Below, in pieces: positions 26,727-34,423 of a DNA stretch of 64,000 nucleotides (positions are counted from its first letter, which is position 1; each line of letters starts with the position of its first letter). The position numbers and the translations under genes were made by a program. The stretch spans positions 62,001 through 126,000 of the forward strand of contig JAFDZC010000003.1 in NCBI GenBank assembly GCA_018267095.1. The letters are read 5' to 3'. The notes under the pieces are model-generated. The model saw only the letters and a list, made by a program, of their open reading frames with translations, was not told the origin of the DNA and did not search any database. The DNA comes from Bacteroidota bacterium (GTDB taxonomy: Bacteria > Bacteroidota > Bacteroidia > Flavobacteriales > Flavobacteriaceae).

Positions 26727-26823
26727 CGAGAGGGATAGAGGCAAGCACCGCGTGCAGCCGAAAGCCCGACGGCGGACCCAAACATCCAACATAAAAACAG
26801 AGCTTGCTACCGCCGGCTCGCCC
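26727..26823 (-). repeat. GC-rich intergenic repeat, subfamily A, copy 2
   Basis: On the minus strand it starts TTTTGGGCG, carries GGCTTTCGGCTGCACGCGGT and ends with ATCCCTCTCGC. The right half matches copy 1 at 4226-4318, while the left halves differ. It lies in the 219-nt metH-metF gap and ends 22 nt before the metF ATG. Confidence 0.7.
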
Positions 26824-26845
26824 AAAAAAAGAAAGAGAATTAATT

Positions 26846-27802
26846 ATGAAAGTAACCCAACATATTGAAAACGCTCAAGGAAAACCATTGTTTTCATTTG
26901 AGATTTTACCGCCGCTGAAAGGACAAAATATTCAGTCGATTTTTGACGGAATTGATCCGCTCATGGAATTCAAACCTCCGTTTATTGATGTGACGTACCA
27001 CCGCGAGGAATATGAATTCAAAGAACTTGAGAACGGTTTGCTGCAAAAGAAAATTGTCAAGAAACGCCCCGGAACGGTGGGTATTTGTGCTGCAATTCAA
27101 GGGAAATACAATGTCGATGCGATTCCGCATGTGTTGTGTGGCGGATTTACCAAAGAAGACACCGAGAATTTGCTCATTGATTTGGATTTTTTGGGCATTG
27201 ACAATGTCGTGGCCTTGCGCGGCGATGCACTCAAAACCGAAACCTATTTTAAACCCGAGAAAGACGGCAACAATTATGCTTCTGAACTTGTGGAGCAAAT
27301 CAATAAGCTCAACCGCGGAATTTATTTGGATGAAGATTTGAAAAATTCGGCCAAAACCAATTTTTGTATTGGTATTGCGGGTTATCCGGAGAAACACATG
27401 GAAGCGCCAAGTTTGGATTCGGATATTCACTTCTTGAAACAGAAGATAAAAAACGGAGCTGATTACATCATTACGCAACTTTTTTACGACAACAAAAAAT
27501 ATTTTGACTTCGTGGATAAATGCCGTGTCGCCGGTATTACCGTGCCCATTATTCCCGGACTCAAACCCATTGCGACCAAAAAGCAACTCAATTTGATTCC
27601 GCATCGATTTAGTGTGGAGCTTCCGGATGATTTGATTATGGAAGTAGTGCGTGCCAAAGACAACGATGCCGTGATGCAAGTGGGTATTGAATGGTGCATT
27701 GCACAAAGCAAAGAACTTTTGGCAGCGGGTGTTCCGGTGTTGCATTACTATTCGATGGGCAAGGCAGCCAACATCAAAGCCATTGCGCGCGAGGTATTTT
27801 AA
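26846..27802 (+). CDS. metF: Methylenetetrahydrofolate reductase
   Basis: 318 residues from ATG 26846; an upstream in-frame start at 26804 would read through the repeat. FAD enzyme that makes 5-methyl-THF, the methyl donor of MetH. Family features: FSFEILPPLKGQNIQ, DVTYHREEYEF, VLCGGFTKEDTENLLIDL, VVALRGDA, GADYIITQLFYDNKKYFDF and VPIIPGLKPI. It follows the metH pair, probably on the same riboswitch-controlled message, with a repeat element in between. Confidence 0.95.
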   Translation: MKVTQHIENAQGKPLFSFEILPPLKGQNIQSIFDGIDPLMEFKPPFIDVTYHREEYEFKELENGLLQKKIVKKRPGTVGICAAIQGKYNVDAIPHVLCGGFTKEDTENLLIDLDFLGIDNVVALRGDALKTETYFKPEKDGNNYASELVEQINKLNRGIYLDEDLKNSAKTNFCIGIAGYPEKHMEAPSLDSDIHFLKQKIKNGADYIITQLFYDNKKYFDFVDKCRVAGITVPIIPGLKPIATKKQLNLIPHRFSVELPDDLIMEVVRAKDNDAVMQVGIEWCIAQSKELLAAGVPVLHYYSMGKAANIKAIAREVF

Positions 27803-27809
27803 TATTGAA

Positions 27810-27817
27810 TATATTTG
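27810..27817 (+). promoter_or_regulatory. -7 element for the acyloxyacyl hydrolase-like gene
   Basis: TATATTTG, exact match, 19 nt before the ATG at 27836. A TTG at 27783-27785 is 24 nt upstream, at the far end of the usual range. Confidence 0.5.
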
Positions 27818-27835
27818 CCGCTTTATTGCAACAAA

Positions 27836-28927
27836 ATGCGGATTTATTTGTGGCCTTTTTTACTGTTGGGTTTTCTGGCTTCAGCGCAGCAAAGAGTTGA
27901 TTCTCCTACGGTTGAAGTGCATTTTTTGCGTGGAAATGTTTTGCCGCATTCGCCTGAATTATATCATTTAATTACCGGCCATCCCGAAGGCGTGATGCTT
28001 CATTACGCGCGCAAAACCTACGGAAATGAAGAGTGGCAAACTGCTTATAATTTTCCGGATTACGGGTTTTATTTTTTGTACGAAGATTTTAAAAACGAAA
28101 TCTTGGGCAAGAATTACGCGCTTGGAGCCAACTATAAATTCTACTTTCTCAACAGACATTTAACGCTTCAAGTAGGACAAGGCATCGCGATGACCACGCA
28201 TCCGTATGACAAATACACCAACAGCAAAAATCGCGCGTTTGGTTCAAAATATATGGGCAACACCAACTTTGTGCTCAATTATAAAAAAGAAAAAATACTT
28301 GGCGGATTGGGCCTCGAAGCCGGATTGTTTTTTACCCATTTTTCAAACGGACGTACCAAATCGCCCAACAGCGGTATCAATACCTACGGCATCAATTTGG
28401 GCTTAAATTATGATTTTGAAACAAAGACTTCCACTCGCCGCGACAGCATTGTTCCGATGAAGCAATTTTCTGAACCCATAAAATTCAATGCCGTTTTTAG
28501 ATACGGATTCAACGAAAGCCAAGTCATCGGCAGCGGACAAAAACCGTTTTATCACGTGGGCATTTATGTCGATAAACGCATCAATCGCAAAAGCGCTTTG
28601 CAATTCGGAGTTGATTATTTTGCGACACATTCCATTAAAGAATACATCAAGTATCGCTCAATAGCCTATTCGTATGAACATGTCGATCCGGATACCGATT
28701 ATCGCCGCATTGGTTTGTTTGTCGGGCATGAATTGTTCATCAATAAATTATCTATTGAAACGCAAGTGGGTTATTATATTTATCGTCCTTTTGAGCTCGA
28801 CAAACCTTATTACGACCGACTCGGATTTAAGTATTACTGGACTCCAAAATTATACAGCGGTGTGGCGGTCAAAACACATGGTTTTTTGGCTGAAGCTATT
28901 GAATATGGTGTCGGTGTAAGATTATAA
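27836..28927 (+). CDS. Acyloxyacyl hydrolase (PagL-like) family outer membrane protein
   Basis: 363 residues from ATG 27836 (signal peptide MRIYLWPFLLLGFLASAQQ). The barrel region includes FFTHFSNGRTKSPNSGIN at about 165-180, whose His-x-Ser pair matches the PagL catalytic HxS motif, and NTYGINLGLNYDF. PagL removes a fatty acid from lipid A in the outer membrane; the same activity is inferred here. The protein is about twice the length of PagL, as are many Bacteroidetes members. The lipoprotein gene starts 4 nt later. Confidence 0.78.
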   Translation: MRIYLWPFLLLGFLASAQQRVDSPTVEVHFLRGNVLPHSPELYHLITGHPEGVMLHYARKTYGNEEWQTAYNFPDYGFYFLYEDFKNEILGKNYALGANYKFYFLNRHLTLQVGQGIAMTTHPYDKYTNSKNRAFGSKYMGNTNFVLNYKKEKILGGLGLEAGLFFTHFSNGRTKSPNSGINTYGINLGLNYDFETKTSTRRDSIVPMKQFSEPIKFNAVFRYGFNESQVIGSGQKPFYHVGIYVDKRINRKSALQFGVDYFATHSIKEYIKYRSIAYSYEHVDPDTDYRRIGLFVGHELFINKLSIETQVGYYIYRPFELDKPYYDRLGFKYYWTPKLYSGVAVKTHGFLAEAIEYGVGVRL

Positions 28928-28931
28928 ACTT

Positions 28932-29678
28932 ATGAAAAGAATAGCCATTTTACTTTTGATAATCCCTTTTTTTGCTGGTTGCGAAAAGCCTTATGATTGT
29001 ATCAAACCCAGTGGAGCGCTTACTTCAAAAGTTTATGAAGGTTTGACTTTTACCAAAATTGTCGTCAGCAAACGCATTGGTGTGGTGATTAATCAAGGGG
29101 ACGAGTACCGCGTCGAGGTCCGCACCGGCGAAAACTTAATCAATGATATTGAAGTAACGCAAACGGGTGATTTACTCAAGCTTTCAGACAATACCGAATG
29201 CAACTGGACACGCAGTTTCGGCGAAACTGTTATATACATAACTGCGCCAAATATTACGGATATATATTCAAAATCTGAACAAGAAATCCGCTCCGGCGGT
29301 GTGCTTACTTATCCGCATTTGCATCTGACTTTAATGGATGGTTATGACGGTTTTTCAGGAACCGGAACCGGCGATATTATATTAGAACTCAACAACGAAT
29401 CGGTTTTTGTTGAAAATAATAACTTCGGTCGATTTTATCTAAGCGGTCACACCCAAAAGCTTGAAATTGGTTTTTATGAAAACGGCGGAGTGCTTCGGGC
29501 TGAAAACTTATGGGCCGATGTGGTTCAATTATACCATCGCGGCAGCAATGACATGCACGTACGTCCGGTCAACGAAATCCACGGAGGCATTTATAATGTG
29601 GGCGATGTATTGTGTTATTCGCATCCGCCGGTGGTTGATGTGCACGAATATTACCGAGGCGATTTTATTTATAAGTAG
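28932..29678 (+). CDS. DUF2807-type lipoprotein
   Basis: 248 residues. Lipoprotein signal with lipobox FFAGC (Cys about 17). The rest resembles the GIN/DUF2807 head domain, a right-handed beta-helix-like fold: FTKIVVSKRIGVVINQGDEY, VRTGENLINDIEV, GDLLKLSDNTECNW, then repeats around GFSGTGTGDIILELNNESV. Probably anchored in the outer membrane; function unknown. Same operon as the acyloxyacyl hydrolase-like gene. Confidence 0.75.
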   Translation: MKRIAILLLIIPFFAGCEKPYDCIKPSGALTSKVYEGLTFTKIVVSKRIGVVINQGDEYRVEVRTGENLINDIEVTQTGDLLKLSDNTECNWTRSFGETVIYITAPNITDIYSKSEQEIRSGGVLTYPHLHLTLMDGYDGFSGTGTGDIILELNNESVFVENNNFGRFYLSGHTQKLEIGFYENGGVLRAENLWADVVQLYHRGSNDMHVRPVNEIHGGIYNVGDVLCYSHPPVVDVHEYYRGDFIYK

Positions 29679-29685
29679 ATTTTTT

Positions 29686-29769
29686 GGGCAGCGATTCCGG
29701 CTGTTCGCTATTATCTCGCGCTGACGCGTGAGGATAGCCGCTGCCATCCGGGCTGCAAAGTCGCGGGCT
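29686..29769 (+). repeat. GC-rich intergenic repeat, subfamily B, copy 3 (diverged)
   Basis: Starts TTTTTGGGCAGCGATTCCGG and contains GGCTGTTCGCT and ATAGCCGCTGCCATCC, which correspond to blocks in the elements at 48381 and 58841. It lies between the convergent lipoprotein and gldA genes. Confidence 0.6.
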
Positions 29770-29787
29770 CAGTAAATTTTTCTGAAT

Positions 29788-30687
29788 TTATTTCTTAGTC
29801 ACTTCTCTAAAAAGCGTTTCGAGATTTTTGCTCTTCAAATTGAGCTGCAGCGTTTTCAGGCCGTTGTTTTGCGCCAAATCAAACACCGCCGGACGGCAAT
29901 CAACATCGGCGTTAAAACGCAAAGCCCAAAGATTTCCTTGCACATTTTCGCTGGCAGTTAAATAAGCTAGTTGACTCAGAATTTCCGGATTGATGGTTTG
30001 GTCAAATTCCACTTCAATGATTTGCTCTTCAAGGGTTTTTACTGCGGCTTCGATTTTTTTGTCGGTCACAATTTTACCTTGGTCAATAATAATCACACGG
30101 TCGCAAATCGCTTCAACTTCTTGCATGATGTGCGTCGATAAAAAAACCGTTTTGTTTTTGCCTACATTTTTAATTACCTCGCGAATTTCGACCAATTGGT
30201 TTGGGTCAAGTCCGGTGGTGGGTTCGTCCAAAATCAAAACCGCCGGATCGTGCAAAAGCGCATTGGCCAAGCCCACACGTTGGCGATATCCTTTTGAGAG
30301 TTGTCCGATTTTTTTGTGTGCTTCGGCCGAAAGTCCGGTCAGTTGAATCACTTCATCAATGCGGTTTTTGGCCACGCCGTACACGTCAGCATTAAACGCC
30401 AAGTATTCGCGCACATACAAATCCGTATACAATGGGTTGTGTTCGGGCAAATAACCAATTGATTTTTGGACTTCTTTGGTTTGCGTTTGCACGTCAAATC
30501 CGTTTACGGCAGCACTTCCGGCATCGGCACCCAAATAAGTTGTCAAGATTTTCATGAGTGTAGATTTTCCGGCACCATTCGGACCTAAGAAACCTACGAT
30601 TTCACCTTTTTGTACTGAAAATGAAACCTCGTCTAAAGCCTTCTGACTTCCGTAATTTTTACTGATCGATTGAACTTCGATGGACAT
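29788..30687 (-). CDS. gldA: Gliding motility-type ABC transporter ATP-binding protein GldA
   Basis: 299 residues from the ATG at 30687 (MSIEVQSISKNYGSQKALDE); the frame extends 6 codons further but into the promoter. Walker A GPNGAGKST, ABC signature LSKGYRQRVGLA, Walker B AVLILDEPTTGLD, switch His in STHIMQEVEAICD. The C-terminal ~80 residues follow the GldA pattern. In Flavobacterium johnsoniae GldA works with the GldF and GldG membrane subunits and is needed for gliding; neither partner is in the window. A general drug-type ABC-2 ATPase is the alternative. Confidence 0.82.
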   Translation of the reverse strand: MSIEVQSISKNYGSQKALDEVSFSVQKGEIVGFLGPNGAGKSTLMKILTTYLGADAGSAAVNGFDVQTQTKEVQKSIGYLPEHNPLYTDLYVREYLAFNADVYGVAKNRIDEVIQLTGLSAEAHKKIGQLSKGYRQRVGLANALLHDPAVLILDEPTTGLDPNQLVEIREVIKNVGKNKTVFLSTHIMQEVEAICDRVIIIDQGKIVTDKKIEAAVKTLEEQIIEVEFDQTINPEILSQLAYLTASENVQGNLWALRFNADVDCRPAVFDLAQNNGLKTLQLNLKSKNLETLFREVTKK

Positions 30688-30704
30688 ACACAAAACGTTT
30701 GGCA

Positions 30705-30732
30705 CAAAAGTAAAAAAATATGTTCATGGCAA
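30705..30732 (-). promoter_or_regulatory. Promoter of gldA
   Basis: On the minus strand TTG (30732-30730), 17-nt spacer, TACTTTTG (30712-30705); the ATG at 30687 follows, so the 5' leader is very short. Confidence 0.65.
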
Positions 30733-30760
30733 GCGAAATATAAAAAGTTAAAGCGGCATT

Positions 30761-30796
30761 ATTTGTTTGATATTTTTATAAATTTGTTAAACAAAA
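30761..30796. promoter_or_regulatory. Probable TetR operator, site A (tetR promoter)
   Basis: ATTTGTTTGA-N16-TTAAACAAAA (30761-30770 and 30787-30796). The right arm equals that of site B at 58801-58836, the spacer length is the same, and the left arm differs from site B at two positions. The right side also contains TTTGTT-A-AACAAA. The -7 box TAAATTTG (30779-30786) lies in the spacer, so binding should repress the tetR operon. Confidence 0.7.
30779..30786 (+). promoter_or_regulatory. -7 element of the tetR promoter
   Basis: TAAATTTG, exact TAnnTTTG match, 18 nt before the ATG at 30805, inside operator site A. Confidence 0.55.
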
Positions 30797-30804
30797 TTAT
30801 TATC

Positions 30805-31467
30805 ATGGCAGCTAAGAAAAAACCAACCGTCACCGCTGAACAAATCGTGAGTCTCTACACAGATTTTGTGCTCAAACACGGCAAGAAACCTAGTTCAGTA
30901 TATAGTTTTATGAGCGAAGCCGGCTTTTCAGAAGCTGATTTTTATCTGCATTACGCCTCGTTTGAGGCTATCGAGGCGGCTTATTTTTCTGAACTTTTTG
31001 CGCATTCATTCAACTTGATTCAGAAATCGGATGATTTCGCTCAGTATGATGCAGCGCAAAAGCTCTCTTCGTTTTATTTTACTTTTATAGAAATGGCTAC
31101 CGCCAACAGAAGCATGGTTTTGTATCTGTTACAGTCGAGTAAAAATCCGCTTTCAAATCTGGAAAAACTCAAACCTTTACGCCGAGATTTTTTAAATATG
31201 CTCAAGCAGATTCTGCAAGCGCCCATGCAAACTCAAAGTGCGCGATTCAATGAAATACAAGCCAAACTGGTTCATGAAGGCGCGTGGATTCAGTTGATGT
31301 CCATACTTAAATTCTGGATGGACGACACTTCGGCAGGCTTTGAAAAGACCGATGTTTTTATTGAAAAATCGGTTCAAGCCGCTTTTGATTTGGTCTACAA
31401 CAGCCCGATGCAAAGCGTGGTTGATTTGGGAAAATTTCTCTGGAAAGAAAAAATGACGCAGCACTAA
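30805..31467 (+). CDS. TetR-family transcriptional regulator
   Basis: 220 residues from ATG 30805 (MAAKKKPTVTAEQIVSLYTD); the frame is open further upstream but across the operator. The first ~60 residues form a TetR-type helix-turn-helix (TAEQIVSLYTDFVLKHGKKP, SVYSFMSEAGFSEADFYLHY, ASFEAIEAAYFSELF). The rest is an all-helical ligand/dimer domain of unknown specificity. First gene of an operon with an ABC1 kinase gene and a TIGR03643 gene, spaced 3 nt and -4 nt. A shared inverted repeat suggests it controls its own operon and the photolyase operon at 55182-58772. Confidence 0.85.
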   Translation: MAAKKKPTVTAEQIVSLYTDFVLKHGKKPSSVYSFMSEAGFSEADFYLHYASFEAIEAAYFSELFAHSFNLIQKSDDFAQYDAAQKLSSFYFTFIEMATANRSMVLYLLQSSKNPLSNLEKLKPLRRDFLNMLKQILQAPMQTQSARFNEIQAKLVHEGAWIQLMSILKFWMDDTSAGFEKTDVFIEKSVQAAFDLVYNSPMQSVVDLGKFLWKEKMTQH

Positions 31468-31470
31468 AGC

Positions 31471-32781
31471 ATGAAAAAAATCGATTCTATTCCGACGCGC
31501 AAAATTGAACGCGTGGCAAAATTAGTAACCACAGGCGTTAAAGTAGGCGGAAATTACCTCAAATACTACGGCGAGAAAGCCATCAATCCGAGCCTGACCA
31601 AAGATAAATTGCACGAAGAAAACGCCACCGATATTTACGACGGACTCAAAGAACTCAAAGGCAGTGCGCTCAAAGTAGCCCAAATGCTCAGTATGGAAAA
31701 AAACCTTTTGCCACAAAGCTATGTGGAGAAATTCTCGCTGTCACAGTTTTCGGTTCCGCCGTTGTCTGCTCCGCTGGTGCGTAAAACTTTTAAAAACAGT
31801 TTTAAAAAATATCCCGAAGAGATTTTTGATTCGTTCACGCCTGATTCGGTCAATGCGGCCAGTATTGGTCAAGTGCACAAAGCCGAGAAAAACGGCCAAC
31901 AACTCGCGGTAAAAATCCAGTATCCGGGCGTGCGCGACAGCATCAAAACCGATATCGCGCTGGTCAAACCCATCGCGGTACGTATGTTCAATTTGCAAGG
32001 AACTTCAGATGAATATTTTCAAGAAGTTGAAGACAAACTCACAGAAGAAACCGATTATCAACTCGAATTGCAACAAAGCGAAGCTGTTCGTATGGCCTGC
32101 AGTCAAATTGAAGGTTTGCAGTTTCCGAAATATTATCCCGAATATTCGTCCGACAGAATCATCACCATGGATTGGATGCGCGGGCAACATCTTTCAGAGT
32201 TCTGTACCACCGAAACCGATGCTCAAAAGCGGCAGCGCGTAGGGCAGACGCTCTGGAATTTTTATATGTATCAGATTCATGCGCTGCGCAAATTTCACGC
32301 TGATCCGCATCCGGGCAATTTTTTGGTGGATACCGACGGTCAGTTAATCGCCATTGATTTTGGTTGTATGAAGCAAATTCCGTCTTCGTTTTACAAACCG
32401 TATTTTGAAATTTCCAGCCCTGATGTTTTGAACGATGCTTTCAAATTCAAGAACAAACTCATCGAACTCGAAATTCTCAAAACCACTGATTCGCCCGCTG
32501 AAGAAAAGTTTTTTACCGAGCTTTTTCACGAATTACTCACCCTTTTTACCCAACCGATCCAACACGAAGAATTTGATTTTTCAGACGCTTCGTTTCAACA
32601 AAAGATTGCCCAATTGAGCGAGAAATTCACTCAAGACAAAAACCTCAGAAAAATGAATGGCAACCGTGGCTCGAAGCATTTTATCTATGTCAACCGAACT
32701 TTTTTTGGCTTGTATAGTTTGATGTTTGACATTGGCGCTCGCGTTCGCATCAATGATTTTGAAAAATACCTCAAAGCATGA
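31471..32781 (+). CDS. AarF/ABC1/UbiB-type kinase
   Basis: 436 residues. Atypical protein-kinase-like fold: an A/K-rich segment LKGSALKVAQMLSMEKNLLP in the position of the KxGQ region, VNAASIGQVHKAEKNGQQLA and VKIQYPGV (ATP lysine), catalytic HADPHPGNFLVDTDG and metal motif IAIDFGCMK. Family members support ubiquinone synthesis or stress tolerance; bacteria of this class use menaquinone, so the target is open. It overlaps the next gene by ATGA. In other bacteria ABC1 kinases of this type occur near TIGR03643, DUF2256 and cryptochrome genes. Confidence 0.9.
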   Translation: MKKIDSIPTRKIERVAKLVTTGVKVGGNYLKYYGEKAINPSLTKDKLHEENATDIYDGLKELKGSALKVAQMLSMEKNLLPQSYVEKFSLSQFSVPPLSAPLVRKTFKNSFKKYPEEIFDSFTPDSVNAASIGQVHKAEKNGQQLAVKIQYPGVRDSIKTDIALVKPIAVRMFNLQGTSDEYFQEVEDKLTEETDYQLELQQSEAVRMACSQIEGLQFPKYYPEYSSDRIITMDWMRGQHLSEFCTTETDAQKRQRVGQTLWNFYMYQIHALRKFHADPHPGNFLVDTDGQLIAIDFGCMKQIPSSFYKPYFEISSPDVLNDAFKFKNKLIELEILKTTDSPAEEKFFTELFHELLTLFTQPIQHEEFDFSDASFQQKIAQLSEKFTQDKNLRKMNGNRGSKHFIYVNRTFFGLYSLMFDIGARVRINDFEKYLKA

Positions 32782-33059
32782 AATCACTCACCGAAGCACA
32801 AATAGATCGCATCATCGAAATGGCTTGGGAAGACCGAACGCCGTTTGAAGCCATAGAATTTCAGTTTCAATTGTCAGAAGCCGAAGTCATTGAGCTCATG
32901 CGCCGCGAGATGAAACCCTCAAGCTTTAGAATGTGGCGTGCCCGCGTACAAGGTCGAGCAACCAAGCATTTACAAAAGCGAACTTTTTTAAGCGGAACAT
33001 TTAAGTGCGATTTACAGCGCAACATCACCGGAAACAAAATCAGTAAAAGAAGGCGTTAA
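32778..33059 (+). CDS. TIGR03643 (DUF2805) family protein
   Basis: 93 residues, normal family length. Recognised from LTEAQIDRIIEMAWEDRTPF, EFQFQLSEAEVIELMRREMK and SSFRMWRARVQGRATKH. A small basic protein; the helix-turn-helix-like middle suggests nucleic-acid binding, but no function is established to my knowledge. Its ATG overlaps the ABC1 kinase stop by 4 nt. Last gene of the tetR operon. From memory it tends to co-occur with photolyase/cryptochrome genes, which fits the shared operator. Confidence 0.85.
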   Translation: MKSLTEAQIDRIIEMAWEDRTPFEAIEFQFQLSEAEVIELMRREMKPSSFRMWRARVQGRATKHLQKRTFLSGTFKCDLQRNITGNKISKRRR

Positions 33060-33121
33060 ATTTTCAAAGTTTTTTCACGGTATTATAAAAATGTCTATAT
33101 TCGTCCAAATCAAATTCATTT

Positions 33122-33184
33122 ATGAATCATAACCGTTATTATAACAACCCAATTTATTACTTCCAAAACCGGAAGCTGGGATGA
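33122..33184 (+). CDS. Tyr/Phe-rich leader peptide (20 aa) of the aromatic amino acid operon
   Basis: ATG 33122 to TGA 33182-33184 encodes MNHNRYYNNPIYYFQNRKLG. Tyr/Phe codons are at positions 6, 7, 12, 13 and 14. The end of the ORF, GCTGGGAT (33175-33182), can pair with ATCCCGGC (33226-33233), the 5' arm region of the following terminator. A weak promoter TATATTCG (33096-33103, one base off consensus) would start RNA about 12 nt before the ATG. Predicted to couple Tyr/Phe-tRNA supply to expression of the aminotransferase-tyrA-DAHP synthase genes. Confidence 0.78.
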   Translation: MNHNRYYNNPIYYFQNRKLG

Positions 33185-33223
33185 TATTGGTTATCTGAAA
33201 TAATTATTAATTCAAAAAGATAC

Positions 33224-33251
33224 AAATCCCGGCAGTGTTCGGGATTTTTTT
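33224..33251 (+). terminator. Attenuator terminator of the aromatic operon
   Basis: AAATCCCG (33224-33231) pairs perfectly with CGGGATTT (33240-33247), 8-nt loop, then a T run to 33251. It lies 15 nt before the aminotransferase ATG and competes with the 8-bp antiterminator formed with the leader ORF. Confidence 0.88.
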
Positions 33252-33265
33252 ATTTATATGCGCCT

Positions 33266-34423
33266 ATGATTACAACGGCACACCGATTAAACAGCGTTGC
33301 AGAATATTATTTCTCGTCTAAATTGCGCGAAGTCCGGCAGCTCATCGCTCAAGGAAAACCCATTATCAACATGGGTATCGGCAGTCCGGATTTGGCCCCG
33401 GACGCTAGCGTGATTCAAGCCATTCAACGGGCTATGTCCGAACCTTCGGCGCATCAATATCAAAGCTATCAAGGTTTGCCTGAATTACGCATAGCGATGG
33501 CGCAATTTTACCAAAAGCATTTTTCAGTCGCGCTCAATTCCGACTCAGAAATTCTGCCGCTCATGGGCTCCAAAGAAGGCATCATGCATATTTCGATGGC
33601 TTTTTTGAATCCGGGCGACCAGGTACTCATTCCCAATCCGGGTTATCCGACCTATGCATCGGTCACGCAACTTGTGGGCGCCGAACCAATTTTCTATGAT
33701 TTGTTGCCCGAGCGAAATTGGCAGCCCGATTTTGAAGCGTTGGAAAAACTCGATTCATCCAAAATCAAACTCATTTGGATTTCCTATCCGCACATGCCCA
33801 CAGGAACTCCGGCCGATTTGGATTTGCTGGCACGCTGGGTTGCTTTGGCAAAAAAGCACAATGCACTATTGGTCAATGATAATCCGTATAGTTTTGTGCT
33901 TAATCCAAGACCGACTTCATTGTTGCAAGTACAAGGTGCAGAAGGAATTTGTTTGGAACTTAATTCTTTGTCCAAAACGTTCAATATGGCGGGTTGGCGT
34001 GTGGGCATGGTTTTAGGAAATGCCGATTTGATTCAAGCAGTGCTCCAGGTAAAAAGTAATTTTGACAGTGGTATGTTTTACGGTGTGCAGAAAGGCGCCA
34101 TTGCAGCATTAAATCTCGATAATACTTGGTTTGAAGAACAAGATAAAATCTATCAAAAACGCAGAGCTTTGATGCTCAAAATAGTTGAAAAATTAGGATG
34201 CAAAACCCGTGCAGATGAAGTAGGCTTGTTCATTTGGGCTCAATTGCCCGATGGTGTTTTGGATGCCGAAAAATTTATCGACGAAATATTATACAGCCGA
34301 CATATCTTTGTGGCACCGGGAACCGTTTTTGGCAGCAACGGTCAAGGTTATATTCGGTTTTCACTTTGCGTGGACGAAACAAAAATCACCGAGGCATTGT
34401 CGCGGTTTAAAGAAGAATTATGA
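33266..34423 (+). CDS. PLP-dependent class I/II aminotransferase (probably aromatic)
   Basis: 385 residues. Fold-type I aminotransferase: IINMGIGSPDLAPDASV, YQSYQGLPELRIAMAQFY, LIPNPGYPTYASV, WISYPHMPTGTPA, PLP lysine in LELNSLSKTFNMAGWRVGM and the substrate arginine in GQGYIRFSLC. Its place before tyrA and the fused DAHP synthase/chorismate mutase, behind a Tyr/Phe leader, suggests it makes tyrosine and phenylalanine from their keto acids. Aspartate or LL-diaminopimelate-like specificity cannot be excluded by sequence. It overlaps tyrA by ATGA. Confidence 0.88.
   Translation: MITTAHRLNSVAEYYFSSKLREVRQLIAQGKPIINMGIGSPDLAPDASVIQAIQRAMSEPSAHQYQSYQGLPELRIAMAQFYQKHFSVALNSDSEILPLMGSKEGIMHISMAFLNPGDQVLIPNPGYPTYASVTQLVGAEPIFYDLLPERNWQPDFEALEKLDSSKIKLIWISYPHMPTGTPADLDLLARWVALAKKHNALLVNDNPYSFVLNPRPTSLLQVQGAEGICLELNSLSKTFNMAGWRVGMVLGNADLIQAVLQVKSNFDSGMFYGVQKGAIAALNLDNTWFEEQDKIYQKRRALMLKIVEKLGCKTRADEVGLFIWAQLPDGVLDAEKFIDEILYSRHIFVAPGTVFGSNGQGYIRFSLCVDETKITEALSRFKEEL

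Noticed and set aside
26906-27745. 279-codon open frame on the strand opposite metF
   Set aside because: Antisense shadow of a well-supported gene. Similar shadows occur opposite pdhB, metH, hppA, amt and others; none has recognisable motifs.
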